From Deltaproteobacteria bacterium (GTDB lineage Bacteria > Desulfobacterota > Binatia > DP-6): 64,000 nt of DNA. The notes beneath the pieces were generated by a model. That model was not told the DNA's origin and did no database searches. It was given only the letters and a program-made list of their open reading frames with translations. The stretch is taken from positions 1-64,000 of the forward strand of contig VBKF01000110.1 of assembly GCA_005888095.1 (NCBI GenBank), given 5' to 3'. The stretch's first letter is position 1; each line of letters begins with the position of its first letter. The translations under genes and the position numbers were made by a program. Positions 62,980 to 64,000 of the stretch are shown here, in pieces.

Positions 62980-63660
62980 ATGGACAGCCGTCGACTCGGG
63001 AGCATCCTCGTGTGCGGCGCCTTGCTCGGGTGCGCGAGCAAGCCCGTGACGGCGCCGCGTGCCGTAGTGCCGGAGGCCGCGCCCTCGGAGCTGCGCGCCG
63101 CCGCGACGGCAGGCAAGCGGTTCGGGCACATGGTCGCCGTCGGGATCGGCGTGTCCAACGGCACGGCGAAGAACTACCTCATCTCTGCCGACCGCGTGTT
63201 CGCCGTCGACCGGGACGGCAATCGCGTGGCTCCCCTCTCGGTGGCCGAGGCGGCCCGCCAGGCGGGGGGCGCGACCGCGCTCGTCGCGGGCCTCAAGGGC
63301 GCCGGCGCGGGCGCGGTGCTCGCCGGCGTCGTCGCTGCCATTCCCGGTGCGGTCATCGGCGCGGCCGAGGGCGGAGGACGAGGCGCCGGGACGGGCGCGG
63401 CGGTCGGGGCGGGCATCGGCGCCGCCGTGGGAGCCGTCGGTGGCTTCTATGCGTCGAAGACCGAGACCGAGCAGGAGATCATCGACCAGCTCGGGGGCCT
63501 CTACCTCGGCGAGAAGACGGCCAGGCCCGGCATTCCCGTGAGCGGATTCGTCTTCTTCCCCGAGGGTAGTTACGTCGGCGTCCGGCTGGTCGCGGTCGAG
63601 AAGCCGGGTGGGGCCGCGACGGACGTGTTCGGCCGCATGGTGAAGCCGGAGACGGACTGA
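62980..63660 (+). CDS. Putative lipoprotein with glycine-zipper segment
   Basis: A 226-residue exported protein. The signal peptide ends in the lipobox LLGC (Cys18), so it is probably lipid-anchored. Residues 35-85 form a mixed domain, 95-155 a Gly/Ala-rich run (GAGTGAAVGAGIGAAVGAVG) resembling the glycine zipper of surface-antigen lipoproteins, and the end is beta-rich. The ATG has GGAGG seven bases upstream. No family is certain. It has its own promoter. Confidence 0.7.
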   Translation: MDSRRLGSILVCGALLGCASKPVTAPRAVVPEAAPSELRAAATAGKRFGHMVAVGIGVSNGTAKNYLISADRVFAVDRDGNRVAPLSVAEAARQAGGATALVAGLKGAGAGAVLAGVVAAIPGAVIGAAEGGGRGAGTGAAVGAGIGAAVGAVGGFYASKTETEQEIIDQLGGLYLGEKTARPGIPVSGFVFFPEGSYVGVRLVAVEKPGGAATDVFGRMVKPETD

Positions 63661-63764
63661 CGCCGGGACCAGCTGTTTTTCAAGTGCCACGCGCCGGTAT
63701 CCTGCGACGCCACGAGACGCGTCCGCCTGCGGGCGGCGCCAAGGAGGAGAAAGGAGGAGAACTG

Positions 63765-64000
63765 ATGCGCACCCTACCGACCTGGGCGGCCATCGCCACC
63801 GCCGCCCTCGCGCTCCCGGCGGCTGCAACGGCGGCTACCTGGGATCTCGACCCGGCGCACACGAGCGTCCAGTTCTCGGTGCGCCACCTGATGGTGAGCA
63901 ACGTGCGGGGCGAGTTCGGGAAGGTTTCGGGAACCGTCCAGGCCGACGACGCCGACCCGAGCCGCTCGAAGATCGAGGCGGAGATCGACGCGGCGAGCGT
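63765..64000 (+). CDS. YceI family protein, 3'-truncated by window edge
   Basis: The first 78 residues of a periplasmic YceI-type lipocalin-like protein. A signal peptide (about residues 1-23, LPTWAAIATAALALPAA) is followed by the family start TWDLDPAHTSVQFSVRHLMV. YceI proteins bind isoprenoids such as polyprenyl chains. The ATG at 63765 has a double AAGGAGGAGA ribosome site upstream. The rest lies outside the window. Confidence 0.88.
   Translation, partial: MRTLPTWAAIATAALALPAAATAATWDLDPAHTSVQFSVRHLMVSNVRGEFGKVSGTVQADDADPSRSKIEAEIDAAS

Overview
The window is about 70% G+C, almost fully coding, and free of rRNA, tRNA, CRISPR and transposase genes. It carries a flagellar block (flagellin, FliD, FliS), an Mla/MCE outer-membrane lipid system, TatA, a TIGR03960-type radical SAM protein next to RNase G, a TldD/PmbA pair, and a very large secreted protein built from Cys-rich disintegrin-like repeats. 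This points to an uncultivated, flagellated, diderm bacterium of the deltaproteobacterial grade (Myxococcota, Desulfobacterota or Binatota/Rokubacteria-like). The sequence alone does not settle the phylum.

Layout. 0-6.4 kb: a nucleotide-sugar epimerase cut by the window edge, a B12-type radical SAM protein, a radical SAM/glycosyltransferase/glycosyltransferase fusion and a further glycosyltransferase, all closely packed. 6.4-8.5 kb (minus): GGCT-like protein, Rv1264-like class III adenylate cyclase and Cys-cluster protein. 9.3-12.5 kb (minus): fliC-fliD-fliS and a probable chaperone, with a sigma-28-like promoter. 12.6-15.1 kb: queG and a CBS-histidine kinase. 15.2-16.5 kb: a tandem duplication of a small secreted Gly/Ala-rich protein with its flanks. 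16.6-20.4 kb: an exported protein plus a MacA/MacB-type transporter. 20.4-26.5 kb (minus): an ITPK-like ATP-grasp kinase, myo-inositol-1-phosphate synthase, then RsbR-RsbS-RsbT-RsbX-like genes, a histidine kinase with an RsbU-like N-terminus, and a LuxR/NarL response regulator.

26.7-33.9 kb: DHH phosphoesterase, TldD/PmbA, a very acidic small protein, BioB, NadA and NrtR, with a strong palindrome in the bioB-nadA gap. 33.9-38.6 kb: M61-like peptidase, then OtsA, DUF5752 and TreT trehalose genes. 38.6-42.4 kb: regulators and membrane proteins. 42.4-46.2 kb: MlaE-MlaF-MlaD, a DUF3426 protein and TatA. 46.2-50.6 kb: the TIGR03960/DUF2344 protein and RNase G. 51-57.2 kb (minus): a 2078-residue secreted protein containing about 28 copies of a 32-residue repeat. 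57.7-64 kb: a FadR-type regulator with a likely operator, GNAT, a DsbA-fold isomerase, a PAS3-GAF hybrid kinase, a lipoprotein and a partial YceI protein.

The strongest candidates for undescribed biology are the translationally coupled ITPK-like kinase and inositol-phosphate synthase genes sitting directly upstream of a stressosome, the stressosome wired to a histidine kinase rather than to RsbU, and the radical SAM/glycosyltransferase fusion. Several genes also have good -35/-10 boxes placed only a few bases before the start codon, which suggests common use of very short or absent mRNA leaders.
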